From assembly GCA_041060555.1 (NCBI GenBank), contig JBEUDS010000014.1: 64,000 nucleotides of DNA; one strand, written 5' to 3'. The position numbers and the translations under genes are program-made. A model generated the notes under the pieces. The model had not been told where the DNA came from. It saw only the letters and a list, made by a program, of their open reading frames with translations, and did not search any database. Numbering within the stretch: position 1 is the first letter of the stretch; each line of letters opens with the position of its first letter. The DNA comes from CAUJIW01 sp963205175. GTDB taxonomy: Bacteria; Pseudomonadota; Alphaproteobacteria; Sphingomonadales; Sphingomonadaceae. Positions 42,958 to 51,391 of the stretch are shown here, piece by piece.

Positions 42958-43020
42958 CCAAGCTGAACGCTGGCTGACAGCGGCCGGACGGTGGTGCCTG
43001 TCAGCCGTCATTCAGCTTGG
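42958..43020. promoter_or_regulatory. Large dyad between efflux operon and two-component system
   Basis: Two 23-base arms (42958-42980 and 42998-43020) are inverted repeats matching at 19 of 23 positions around a 17-base spacer. Outer parts CCAAGCTGAA / TTCAGCTTGG and inner parts GGCTGACAG / CTGTCAGCC are exact. Each arm contains CTGA-type half-sites about one helical turn apart, as expected for OmpR/CusR-type response regulators. It is the probable binding site controlling both the pump operon and the regulator operon. Confidence 0.75.
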
Positions 43021-43074
43021 CGGCCTATAGAGCGCAGAACCCTTGTAGAGCCCAAAACCCCTGGGAGTTTCATC

Positions 43075-43728
43075 ATTCGCATTCTGGTCGTCGAGGATGA
43101 TGCCGACATCGCCAAGCGGCTGGCCGACGGGCTGGCGGGGCATGGCTTTGCCGCCGAGGTCGCGCTCGATGGCGAGGACGGCTACGCGCTGGGCCGGCGC
43201 GACGACTTTGACGCCGCCATTCTCGATCTCGGTCTGCCCGGTATGCAGGGGCTCGACGTGCTGCGCCGCTGGCGCAAGGCCGGTAGCGAGATGCCGGTAC
43301 TGATCCTCACCGCCCGTGGCAGCTGGACCGAGAAGGTCGAAGGGCTGAACGCCGGCGCCGATGACTACATCACCAAGCCGTTTCATGTGCCGGAGATCGC
43401 CGCCCGGCTGCGCGCGCTGCTGCGGCGGGCCTCCGGCACTGCCTCGCCGGTGCTGCGCCACGGCGACATCGAGCTTGATCCGGCCTCCGGCAGCGTGCGG
43501 CAGGCCGGGCAGCCGGTTGACCTCACGGCGCAGGAGTTCCGCCTGCTCAATTACTTCATGCACCGTCAGGGGCGGGTGATCTCCCAGGCGGAACTGCTCG
43601 ACCATCTCTATACGCTGGACGAGGAGCGCGATTCCAACACCATCGAGGTCTATGTCGGGCGGCTGCGTCGCAAGCTCGGCCGCGATGTCATCAAGACCCT
43701 GCGCGGGCTGGGGTATCGACTGGGATGA
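43075..43728 (+). CDS. OmpR/CusR-family response regulator, probable ATT start
   Basis: A 217-aa regulator. Receiver domain starts RILVVEDDADIAKRL, with phospho-acceptor Asp51 (AAILDLGLPGM), LTARGSW and the Lys in DDYITKPF. The C-terminal winged helix ends RDSNTIEVYVGRLRRKLG then GLGYRLG. No ATG, GTG or TTG lies in frame near the conserved N-terminus: the nearest upstream one (GTG 42991) would place the start within the dyad and add 28 unrelated residues. ATT at 43075 has GGGAG exactly 7 bases upstream and yields a normal family N-terminus, so it is proposed as the start. It partners with the kinase that follows and overlaps it by 4 nt. Confidence 0.85.
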   Translation: MRILVVEDDADIAKRLADGLAGHGFAAEVALDGEDGYALGRRDDFDAAILDLGLPGMQGLDVLRRWRKAGSEMPVLILTARGSWTEKVEGLNAGADDYITKPFHVPEIAARLRALLRRASGTASPVLRHGDIELDPASGSVRQAGQPVDLTAQEFRLLNYFMHRQGRVISQAELLDHLYTLDEERDSNTIEVYVGRLRRKLGRDVIKTLRGLGYRLG

Positions 43729-45101
43729 AGCGCGTGATCCTGCATAGCCTCAAGACCCGGCTGATCGCCGGCGCGGTGCTGTGGATCAGCCTCGGCGCGC
43801 TGTTGGCTGGCTTTTCCATTTCCGCGCTGTTTCGTGAGCATGTGGTGGAGCTGGTGGATGCGGAGCTGTCAGGCCACCTGGTCGAGCTGATCTCGCTGCT
43901 GGAGGTGAAAGAAGGGCGAGTTGGTATCCATCGCCGGCTCAGCGATCCGCGCTTCCAGCAGCAGGGCACCGGCTTCTACTGGCAGGTGAGCCAGGCGGGA
44001 AAGGTCGTGCTCACCTCGCCGTCGGTGGTCGAGCACCTGCTGCCCGTCACGCGCAATCCGCCGGCGGCGGGAATGACGCGCCGCCAGGTGCTGGCCAGCG
44101 CCCATGGCGAGGTGATCGTCTATGATCGCACGGTCTCGCTCGCTGGCGCGCCGCCGGTGCGGGTGCAGATCGGCGCCGATCTGCTGTTCGTCGATGGCGT
44201 GCTGGCGCATTTCAACCGTGCGCTGGTGATCTCGCTGGGATTGCTGGCGCTGGCACTGGTGGCGGCGGCGGTGCTGCAGGTGGCATTCGGCCTGCAGCCG
44301 ATGAACAGCCTGCGCCGGGCGCTGGCGGCGATCAAGAGCGGTCAGGCGACCCGACTGCCGCGCAGCTTTCCGGCCGAGGTGCAGCCGCTGGTCGACGATC
44401 TCAACGGCCTTATCGACGCCAACGCCCAGATGGTAGCGCGTGCCCGCGCCCAGGCTGGCAACCTGGCGCACGGCTTGAAGACGCCGCTGGCGGTGCTGGT
44501 GGACGAGGCGCACCGGCTGTCCACTCGTGGCGCGGACGAGGCGGCGCAGGTGATCATCCAGCAGTGCCAGCGGATGCAGCGGCAGATCGATTACCAGATC
44601 GCCCGCGCCCGTGCCGCCGCCTCGCGTTCGGTGCCGGGCGTGGTGGCGCCGGTGGACGCCACGGTGCAGGCGATCGTCAGTGCCCTGAAGCGGCTCTACA
44701 GCGAGCGGGGGATCGCCTTCACCATCGACGTCGCACCCGACAGCCGCGTGGTCTGCGACCCGCTGGACCTGAACGAGATTCTCGCCAACCTGATCGACAA
44801 CGCCTGTAAGTGGGCGACCCGGGCGGTGGCGGTACAGGCGACGCTCGACCCCGACGGCGCGCATGTGATCATCCATGTCGACGACGACGGGCCTGGCCTG
44901 CCGCCGGAGGCGGTAGAAGTGGTGTTCCAGATCGGCGAACGGCTGGACGAACGGGTGCCGGGTGCCGGCCTGGGACTCTCGATCGTGCGTGATCTTGTGC
45001 AGCTCTACGGCGGTGAAATCCATCTCGCCGCCTCGCCCCTCGGCGGCCTGCGCGCGGGGGTCAGGCTGCCAGCGCCGCGCCCGTCGCCGGACATGTCATG
45101 A
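43725..45101 (+). CDS. Sensor histidine kinase (PhoQ/CusS-like)
   Basis: A 458-aa membrane kinase. Membrane helices at about 13-36 and 167-189 flank a periplasmic sensor of about 130 residues. A HAMP-like linker follows, then the dimerisation box NLAHGLKTPLAVL with phospho-acceptor His249, the N box NEILANLIDNACKWA, and G boxes VDDDGPGLPP and VPGAGLGLSIVRDL. It phosphorylates the response regulator encoded just before it (ATGA overlap). Given the divergent heavy-metal RND operon, the stimulus is probably a periplasmic metal ion. No obvious Met- or His-rich metal site stands out in the sensor. Confidence 0.92.
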   Translation: MKRVILHSLKTRLIAGAVLWISLGALLAGFSISALFREHVVELVDAELSGHLVELISLLEVKEGRVGIHRRLSDPRFQQQGTGFYWQVSQAGKVVLTSPSVVEHLLPVTRNPPAAGMTRRQVLASAHGEVIVYDRTVSLAGAPPVRVQIGADLLFVDGVLAHFNRALVISLGLLALALVAAAVLQVAFGLQPMNSLRRALAAIKSGQATRLPRSFPAEVQPLVDDLNGLIDANAQMVARARAQAGNLAHGLKTPLAVLVDEAHRLSTRGADEAAQVIIQQCQRMQRQIDYQIARARAAASRSVPGVVAPVDATVQAIVSALKRLYSERGIAFTIDVAPDSRVVCDPLDLNEILANLIDNACKWATRAVAVQATLDPDGAHVIIHVDDDGPGLPPEAVEVVFQIGERLDERVPGAGLGLSIVRDLVQLYGGEIHLAASPLGGLRAGVRLPAPRPSPDMS

Positions 45102-45615
45102 CGCCGCCAGTATTGATCGTCAATTACCTATTGACGCGCGGCATTTTCCGTGAGACAGTGCGACCATCCTCGGCGCTCGCGACGCGGGGGTGAACCGGCG
45201 GGTGGGTGGTCCCTCAAAGGGCCTCCTGATCCGCACCGACCTGGCGCGGGTGTCCCGGTGAACAAGCCGAGGCCTCGCAGAAAGATCGGCACAGGTGCCA
45301 GACGCGGTCCGGTCCGTCGCCCCACGCTGGACCAACGACCCCGGTCGCCGGCACCGACCAAAACTCGATGTACCGACAGCCTTCCGTCGCCAACGCCGCG
45401 GAACCTGTCATCGAGTCCCGGGCACGAAGGGTGGCAACCCCGCGCCGGTCGGTCGTTCCTGTGTGTTGCTGGCGCGTGCGTGTGTTGTCGGGTCTGCTGG
45501 ACCTGTGTTGTGCGTACCCTCACCCCGCCCGGCAACGCCGGCGCGGGCGCTGCCTGCCGGGCGGCTGTCATTCCCCCCCCTGCCCCCGGCCCGCAAGAAG
45601 CCGCGTGCGGACATG
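45102..45615. other. Long intergenic region with no recognised gene
   Basis: About 510 bases between the kinase stop and the terminator of the leftward TBDR gene. Open frames here give Arg/Pro/Gly-rich sequence without ribosome-binding sites or recognisable domains. A short perfect palindrome (GTCAAT, five bases, ATTGAC) lies at 45119-45135, just after the kinase gene. Nothing else was identified. Confidence 0.5.
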
Positions 45616-45661
45616 AAAAAGGGCGTGCGGACAGGGGAGTGTTCCCCCGTCCTGCACGCCC
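45616..45661 (-). terminator. Intrinsic terminator of the leftward TBDR gene
   Basis: Read on the minus strand, a long GC-rich stem (GGGCGTGCAGGACGGGGG-type arm pairing with CCCCTGTCCGCACGCCC) is followed by TTTTT (45620-45616). It lies about 80 bases past the TBDR stop codon. Confidence 0.88.
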
Positions 45662-45742
45662 GGATTCAGGCCGCCGACTGATGGAAGGCCGGCCAGGCGC
45701 CGGAGTGGCCGCGTCGCCGCAGCCACCCCGGACGCACGGCGC

Positions 45743-48325
45743 TTAGAACTTCACGCCGGCGGTGAGGCCGACACGACGCTTCTCGCCGAGATAGATCTCG
45801 GGCACGCTGAACGTGAACGGCACGCCGGAGCGCGGCTGGGCAATGGCGTTGCCCACATAGGTCTTGTTGAACAGGTTGTTGGCCCACAGCGCGATGCTGT
45901 AGCGGTCGCTTTCCAGTGCCACACGCACGTTGGTCAGCGTCCGCTCGCCAAACTCGCCGGTGTTGATCAGGTTGTAGTAGGTCGGCCCGGTATAGCTGAC
46001 ATCCACACGGCCCATCAGGTGCCAGTCGTCATTGAGCGGCACATCGGCGATGGCATGCAGGTTCCACTGCAGCTTGACCGAACGGGCCGGCCGCTTGCCT
46101 TCCAGCGACGGCAGGGCACGGACGGTACCGTTGGGCAGCGTCACCAGCACGATGTCCGGGCAGCCCGGTGCCGCGGTGGCGGTCTCGCCGGAACCGATCA
46201 CGCACTGGGTAACGATGGAGCCGTCATAGGCGCCGGCCTTGAACTTGGGATCCGAGTAGACCACGCTGCCGCCGAAGCTGAAGATGTCGGTGGCACGGAA
46301 CCGGGTCTGGATCTCGAAGCCGTCAGTCTTGATGTTGCCGGCATTGCGGACGATGCGCACCGGGTTGACCGCTGTCGGGTTCTGGGTGAACGCCGACACC
46401 TGGGCATTGGTCCAGTCGACATGGAACACCGAGGCGTTGATCAGCAGGCGACGGTCAAGCCACTCGGACTTGACGCCGAGTTCGTAGGTCCAGTTCTCCT
46501 CTTCGTCGTACGACACTTCGTCGGCGAGGATGCCGGTGGCGCTCACCGGATTGCCGGTGTTGAAGCCGCCCGAACGCACGCCCTTGGCGGCGGAGGCGAA
46601 CAGGAACACGTCCGGCGTCACCTTGTAGTCGATGGTGAAGCGCGGCGTGAAACTGGTGAACTTGCGCTTGTACGGCGTGCCGTTGACCGGGAAATAGCCC
46701 TCGTCCGGCACATGGGTGCCGTCGATCGGCAGGTTCACGCCCGGCTGGCTCAGCGGGTTCGACACTGAATTGACCCGCGCGCGCTTGCGATCGACGTTGT
46801 AGCGACCTTCGGCGTTGACCCGCAGACCGCCGAAATCATAGCCCAGCGCCGCGAACATCGACGTGGTCTGGGTCTGCGCATCGGTGTAGCTGGAGAAGGT
46901 CTGACCATAGATCGGATCGCTGGCCAGATAGGGGTTGGCGGTGAAATCATAGGCGCCGGTACCGGTCGCGGCCGGCGTGGTGATCTGGCTGACCTGCACC
47001 AGACGCTCGTTGGCGGCAAGCTCCGAGGCATCGGTGGCGATGCCGATCGCGGTCAGCGGCACCTTCGACATGAAGTAGTTGGCGCCAAGCATCCACTGGA
47101 ACGGCGAGTCGTTGTTCGACTGCAGGCGGAATTCCTGGCTGAAGGTCCGCACCCGCTCGCGGTTGGAGGTCAGCAGGTTGACCCGCACCAGACGCTCGTA
47201 AGCGCCGGCAGGGCTGCACGACGCGCCCAGGGTGCAGACACCGAACAGCGTGCCGCCCGAGGTGCCGTCATAGTCGTTGTAGGTCCAGTTTTCCGCGCCG
47301 GCAATGCCGCTGATGCTGGTGATCGCCACATCTTCACCCGACCAGTTCATCTTCAGCGACACCTGGCGGGTCTTGGCGGAGGTGCGCGGAATTTCCGGGG
47401 TGATGTCGGAAACCTTCTGCGCTTCCAACTCGCCGCAGTACTGCGTCTGCAGACCGGTGGCGGCATTGGTGGTACCGCAATTGAAGTTTGCCAGCGGCAT
47501 CAGCGACACGGCCGACGGCTCGGTCTTGGAGCTAGTGATGAACGCGGCCAGGCGAGCCGAGAACTCCGGCGTCGGCGCGAATTCCAGCGACGCGGTGACA
47601 GCGTATTTCTCGGTACCGCCCAGGTTGTCACTGGTGTTGGCGGCGTTCTTGCCATAGCCGTCATAGGTCAGATAGCCGGCCGAAATGCGCGCCGTCAGGG
47701 TTTCGCTCAGCGGCGTCGAAATGGAACCGCGAATACGGAAATCCTCGTCGGTGCCGACGGTTGCCTGGACATTGCCCTCGAACTCGTTGGCGGCGCGGCG
47801 GGTCGAGATCGACATCGCGCCGGCAAAGGTCGAACGGCCGAACAGCGCGCTCTGCGGACCCTTGGCGATTTCGATCTGGCCGACATCGAGCACCGAGATC
47901 ATGTCCAGCGTGTTGCGGCTGGTCTGGTAGATATCGTCAATGAACACGCCGACGTTGGCCTCGACGTTGAGATCGTTGGTGGTGTTGGCCGGCGACTGAC
48001 CGCGGATGTAGATCATCTGCATGGTGCCGCCCGCGATCGAGGTGATCGCCACACCCGGCGTGGTGTTGGTGAGGTCGTTCAGGTTGCTGATGTTGCGATT
48101 GGCCAGATCTTCCGCCGTCATCGCCGTGATGGCGATCGGCACGTTCTGGATGCTTTCATCGCGACGGCGGGCGGTGACGACGATTTCGCCGAAGTCCACC
48201 GTATTCGAGCCGGATGCCGCGGTCGCGGTATCCTGCGCCAGCGCCACCTCACCAAAGCCGGTCACGGCGGTCGTCAGCGCGAGAATGGAAACACCCCATT
48301 TGCGCTTTTTATCGGTTGTGGTCAT
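45743..48325 (-). CDS. TonB-dependent receptor
   Basis: An 860-aa outer-membrane receptor. The start ATG 48325 follows AGGGACGAA, and the signal peptide (KWGVSILALTTAVTGFGEVALAQ) precedes the TonB box GEIVVTARRRDES. The plug has VPIAITAMTAEDLANR, YIRGQSP and IEIAKGPQSALFGRSTFAGA; the barrel has many aromatic-ended strands, contains NLFNKTYVGNAIAQ near the end and closes with VGLTAGVKF. It belongs to the large receptor class common in Sphingomonads. It stands alone with its own terminator, next to the DUF1838 and oxidase genes, so it may import the substrate of the 48-64 kb cluster. The substrate is unknown. Confidence 0.92.
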   Translation of the reverse strand: MTTTDKKRKWGVSILALTTAVTGFGEVALAQDTATAASGSNTVDFGEIVVTARRRDESIQNVPIAITAMTAEDLANRNISNLNDLTNTTPGVAITSIAGGTMQMIYIRGQSPANTTNDLNVEANVGVFIDDIYQTSRNTLDMISVLDVGQIEIAKGPQSALFGRSTFAGAMSISTRRAANEFEGNVQATVGTDEDFRIRGSISTPLSETLTARISAGYLTYDGYGKNAANTSDNLGGTEKYAVTASLEFAPTPEFSARLAAFITSSKTEPSAVSLMPLANFNCGTTNAATGLQTQYCGELEAQKVSDITPEIPRTSAKTRQVSLKMNWSGEDVAITSISGIAGAENWTYNDYDGTSGGTLFGVCTLGASCSPAGAYERLVRVNLLTSNRERVRTFSQEFRLQSNNDSPFQWMLGANYFMSKVPLTAIGIATDASELAANERLVQVSQITTPAATGTGAYDFTANPYLASDPIYGQTFSSYTDAQTQTTSMFAALGYDFGGLRVNAEGRYNVDRKRARVNSVSNPLSQPGVNLPIDGTHVPDEGYFPVNGTPYKRKFTSFTPRFTIDYKVTPDVFLFASAAKGVRSGGFNTGNPVSATGILADEVSYDEEENWTYELGVKSEWLDRRLLINASVFHVDWTNAQVSAFTQNPTAVNPVRIVRNAGNIKTDGFEIQTRFRATDIFSFGGSVVYSDPKFKAGAYDGSIVTQCVIGSGETATAAPGCPDIVLVTLPNGTVRALPSLEGKRPARSVKLQWNLHAIADVPLNDDWHLMGRVDVSYTGPTYYNLINTGEFGERTLTNVRVALESDRYSIALWANNLFNKTYVGNAIAQPRSGVPFTFSVPEIYLGEKRRVGLTAGVKF

Positions 48326-48577
48326 TTCGTCCCTGTCCCTTCCAGATGGTAAATGAGATTGTATCGAAGGGGTCTTTTCCTCTCGGCCGTATAAGCCGAA
48401 TAGCCGCCCCCATGAATATCGATCCGCGTGCATGTTAAAACGCGGTGGCCTGACGCTGCCTCCAAGCTGTAATCTATCCGACACGCGATAGACCGATGTG
48501 CACGCCAGACGAGCCGATCCCGCGCCGCCGCGCACCGGAATTCCACGCCGGCGCGCGACCGAGTTTCCCGACCGCGA

Positions 48578-49417
48578 TCAAGCCGGCGGCCAGACCGGGT
48601 CGAGCAGCGATCCGGGATTTTCCAGATATTGCGGCCAGCGTTCGCGCGTTGCCGCCAGCCAGGTTTCCGGCAAATCCTCCAGCGCCACGCCATAGCGTCC
48701 GGCGCCAATGGCGGTCAGGTGGCCAGGATGGCCATCCATGTTCATCCACGGCCGCCAGTCGACGATGTTGGTGAAGTGGGTCGCGCACGGCACCCGGATC
48801 GCCGACGGGTCGGCAAGGTCGCTCACCCGGGCATGCAGGGTCACGGACTCGCTGTAATTGAACCCGCCGGGCCTGCCCGGCACGGGCACGCCCACACGGG
48901 TCACCTCGGTGATCCAGATATCGTCGCCGCGCACCTGTGGCGCCTTGATGACATGATCGAACCGCGTGCCGGGCGCCAGCCGGGGTACGCTGAAATGCAG
49001 CTCGGGCGATATGGTGACGCGATTGGGCGGCAGGTTGGTGGCCGGGTCGGCCACCGTCTTGCCGGTATAGGGGTTGTGGAAAGCACCCGTCGCCTTGCCG
49101 GTGGCCGGATCGAGGAAATGCGCGATCTCGCCGGTATAGCCATCATAGCCACCGTCGGCGCGACGACGATAACGCGTGAAGGTGACACCCACCACGTCCC
49201 ACAGCGGCGTCACCTCGGCGCCCACGACGCCATAATAGCTGCCCGCGACATAGCCGATCACCAGCCGCTCATCGAGCGCGCCGCGCATCAGCATATAGGC
49301 CCTGAAGCGATCCGCCGGATCGTTCGCGTCAAACCCGCGACGCCCGGCCGCCGCGCCAGAGGCCATACCCAGCAGCGGCATCGCCGCCGCCGCGCCCAGA
49401 AAATCCCGTCTCTGCAT
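48578..49417 (-). CDS. DUF1838 family protein with Tat signal
   Basis: A 279-aa exported protein. The N-terminus MQRRDFLGAAAAMPLLGMAS is a twin-arginine signal (RRDFL), so the protein should be folded, and perhaps cofactor-bearing, before export. The mature part matches the DUF1838 pattern (NDPADRFRAYMLMRGALDE, then GYTGEIAHFLDPATGK and NIVDWRPWMNMDGHPGHL). DUF1838 genes occur beside catabolic clusters in Alphaproteobacteria and Actinobacteria, but no activity is known to me. It is divergent from the FAD-linked oxidase gene and downstream of the same region as the TBDR. Start chosen at the Tat-signal ATG. Confidence 0.85.
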   Translation of the reverse strand: MQRRDFLGAAAAMPLLGMASGAAAGRRGFDANDPADRFRAYMLMRGALDERLVIGYVAGSYYGVVGAEVTPLWDVVGVTFTRYRRRADGGYDGYTGEIAHFLDPATGKATGAFHNPYTGKTVADPATNLPPNRVTISPELHFSVPRLAPGTRFDHVIKAPQVRGDDIWITEVTRVGVPVPGRPGGFNYSESVTLHARVSDLADPSAIRVPCATHFTNIVDWRPWMNMDGHPGHLTAIGAGRYGVALEDLPETWLAATRERWPQYLENPGSLLDPVWPPA

Positions 49418-49746
49418 CGTCCCCGTCCTTGAAGTATCCTGGTCCTGCGAGCGTGCCGATCTTACCGCCGGCCAGTCCTCCAGACTGCTCTGCGTGAAGT
49501 TAGGCCAGTCGCCGCCGCACGCACCTCCCCTTCGCGCCAGCATCCGCCATGCGGACAGAATCGGCAGTGCCCGCCCACCGGATAGTTGGCCAGGCCGCCT
49601 CGCCCGACTGCGGCCAGGCGGGCAAACACGTCCTCAGTATAGACTGGCATCAATGTGCGCGTGCCTATCGCCAGCGCTCGCGGTAGTGTCGGCAGTCGGA
49701 TCGGCGTCACCGCGCAAGCGCGGCAGCGCCGCGCAGGGAGCAGGGA
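49418..49746. other. Divergent intergenic region with a doubtful 62-codon minus-strand ORF
   Basis: About 330 bases between the DUF1838 and FAD-linked oxidase genes. It should hold both promoters, but no clear -35/-10 pair was found. A minus-strand ORF (49650-49462) would encode a 62-aa peptide with a Cys/His cluster (GGHCRFCPHGGCWREG). It has no ribosome-binding site and no recognised relative, so it is not called as a gene. The last bases before the + gene contain GGGAGCAGGG, its ribosome-binding site. Confidence 0.4.
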
Positions 49747-51303
49747 ATGACCACCGGGAATATGCAGTTTCTGAAGGAAAAACTCGTCGCCGCGCTCGGG
49801 GCTGACGCGGTTGCCGATGACGCGGCTCAACTGTCCTACCTCAGCAACGATGTTTACCGCAGCGGTGGCCTGCCGGCCCTGGTCGTGCGCCCGGCGACCG
49901 TCGAGGCGCTCCAGGCCGCCGTACGCCTGTGCGCCGCCGCCGGCGTTGCCATGGTGCCACGCGGTGGCGGCGCCTCCTACACCGACGGCTACATCCACAC
50001 GCCGGGCGGACATGTGCTGATTGACACCGGCGCGCTCGACAGCATTGAGGTCGATGTCGGCAACGCGGTGGTCACCGTCGGTGCCGGTGCCACCTGGGCC
50101 GCATTGAAGGCCAGGCTCGACCCGCTGGGCCTGCGCACGCCGTTCTGGGGACCGTTCTCCGGCATCGCCGCCACCATCGGCGGCAGCATCAGCCAGAACA
50201 CCGTCAGCCATGGCACCGCCGCCTACGGCATTTCCGCCGAATCCGTGCTGTCGATCGAGGCGGTGCTCGCTACGGGCGAGTTGATCCGCACCGGCATCAC
50301 CTCGGCGACCCGCTTCTATGGCCCCGACCTGACCGGCCTGTTCACCGGCGACTGCGGCACGCTCGGGATCAAGACGCGGATCACCCTGCCCCTGATCGCC
50401 GCCCGCAGCGAAGCCGAGGCGCTGAGCTTCGCCTTCGACGATTTCGCCAGCTGCCACGCCGCCGTCCGGCTGGCGCAGAAGGAAAAGCTGGAGGACTCGC
50501 TGTTCGGCCTCGACCTCGCCCTGTCGCAGGGGCAGATCGCCCGTCAGGAAGGGGTGGGCGCGCGGCTGAAAATCGCGGCCCAGGTGATGCGCAAGGCCCC
50601 CGGCAAGATCGCCGGCCTGAAGCAGCTGATGCGCATGGCGCTGGCGGGCGAAGGCGCCATGCGCGCCGGCGCCTACATGGCGCATTTCATTCTCGAAGGC
50701 GTCGACAAGGCCGACACCTGGGCGCGTGCCCAGCGGCTGCGCGCGATCATCGCGCCCCATGGCCGCGAGATCGCCAACACCGTGCCGGCCTTCGTCCGCT
50801 CCATGCCGTTCGCGCCGCTGGGCAATATCCTCGGCCCCAAAGGCGAACGCTGGGTACCCATCCACGGCGTCTTTAACCAGAACGACGTGGTGGCCTTCCA
50901 CGAAGCCTTCCAGGCCCTGCTGGCGGCGCGAAAGGCGGACATGGACAAGCACGGCGTCTGGACCGGCACCATGTTCAGCCCCACCGGCCCCAGCGGCTTT
51001 CTCTATGAAATCGCGATCTACTGGCCGGATGCGCGCACCGACTATCATCGCCGGACGCTCGGCGAGGAGTATCTGGCCGGCCTGCCGGACTACCCCGCCA
51101 ATCCCGAGGCCCGCGCGGCCGCCGACAGCCTGAAGCGCGACGCGGTTGCCCTGATGCAGAAGCACGGCGCGGCGCATTTCCAGCTCGGGCGCGCCTACCC
51201 CTACCAGCCGCGGCTGGACCCGCAGGCCGCCGCCCTGCTGAAAGCGGTGAAGGCGGCACTGGACCCTCAGTGCCTGATGAACCCCGGCGCGCTCGGCCTG
51301 TAA
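49747..51303 (+). CDS. FAD-linked oxidase/dehydrogenase (VAO/PCMH, 4-cresol dehydrogenase-like)
   Basis: A 518-aa flavoprotein of the vanillyl-alcohol-oxidase/PCMH family. The FAD-binding PCMH domain covers about residues 35-220 (VPRGGGASYTDGYIHTPGGH, VTVGAGATWAAL, GGSISQNTVSHGTAAYG and TGDCGTLGIKT), followed by a substrate-binding cap and a C-terminal FAD-linked-oxidase end (CLMNPGALGL). No signal peptide. Relatives oxidise alcohols, hydroxy acids or alkylphenols, some passing electrons to a c-type cytochrome. It stands alone, convergent with the amine oxidase gene across a shared terminator. Substrate unknown. Confidence 0.85.
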   Translation: MTTGNMQFLKEKLVAALGADAVADDAAQLSYLSNDVYRSGGLPALVVRPATVEALQAAVRLCAAAGVAMVPRGGGASYTDGYIHTPGGHVLIDTGALDSIEVDVGNAVVTVGAGATWAALKARLDPLGLRTPFWGPFSGIAATIGGSISQNTVSHGTAAYGISAESVLSIEAVLATGELIRTGITSATRFYGPDLTGLFTGDCGTLGIKTRITLPLIAARSEAEALSFAFDDFASCHAAVRLAQKEKLEDSLFGLDLALSQGQIARQEGVGARLKIAAQVMRKAPGKIAGLKQLMRMALAGEGAMRAGAYMAHFILEGVDKADTWARAQRLRAIIAPHGREIANTVPAFVRSMPFAPLGNILGPKGERWVPIHGVFNQNDVVAFHEAFQALLAARKADMDKHGVWTGTMFSPTGPSGFLYEIAIYWPDARTDYHRRTLGEEYLAGLPDYPANPEARAAADSLKRDAVALMQKHGAAHFQLGRAYPYQPRLDPQAAALLKAVKAALDPQCLMNPGALGL

Positions 51304-51342
51304 GGGACGCGCCGGCTGGCGAATTACCGGCTGGTGAAAAAC

Positions 51343-51366
51343 AAAGGGCGGCCGAGGCCGCCCTTT
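51343..51366. terminator. Bidirectional hairpin between convergent oxidase genes
   Basis: AAAGGGCGGCC and GGCCGCCCTTT form an 11-bp stem with a two-base loop. It has A-rich sequence on the left and TTT on the right, so it can serve both the FAD-linked oxidase (+) and amine oxidase (-) genes. Confidence 0.75.
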
Positions 51367-51391
51367 CCTGTTCGCGGGCCTCGTCACCCGT

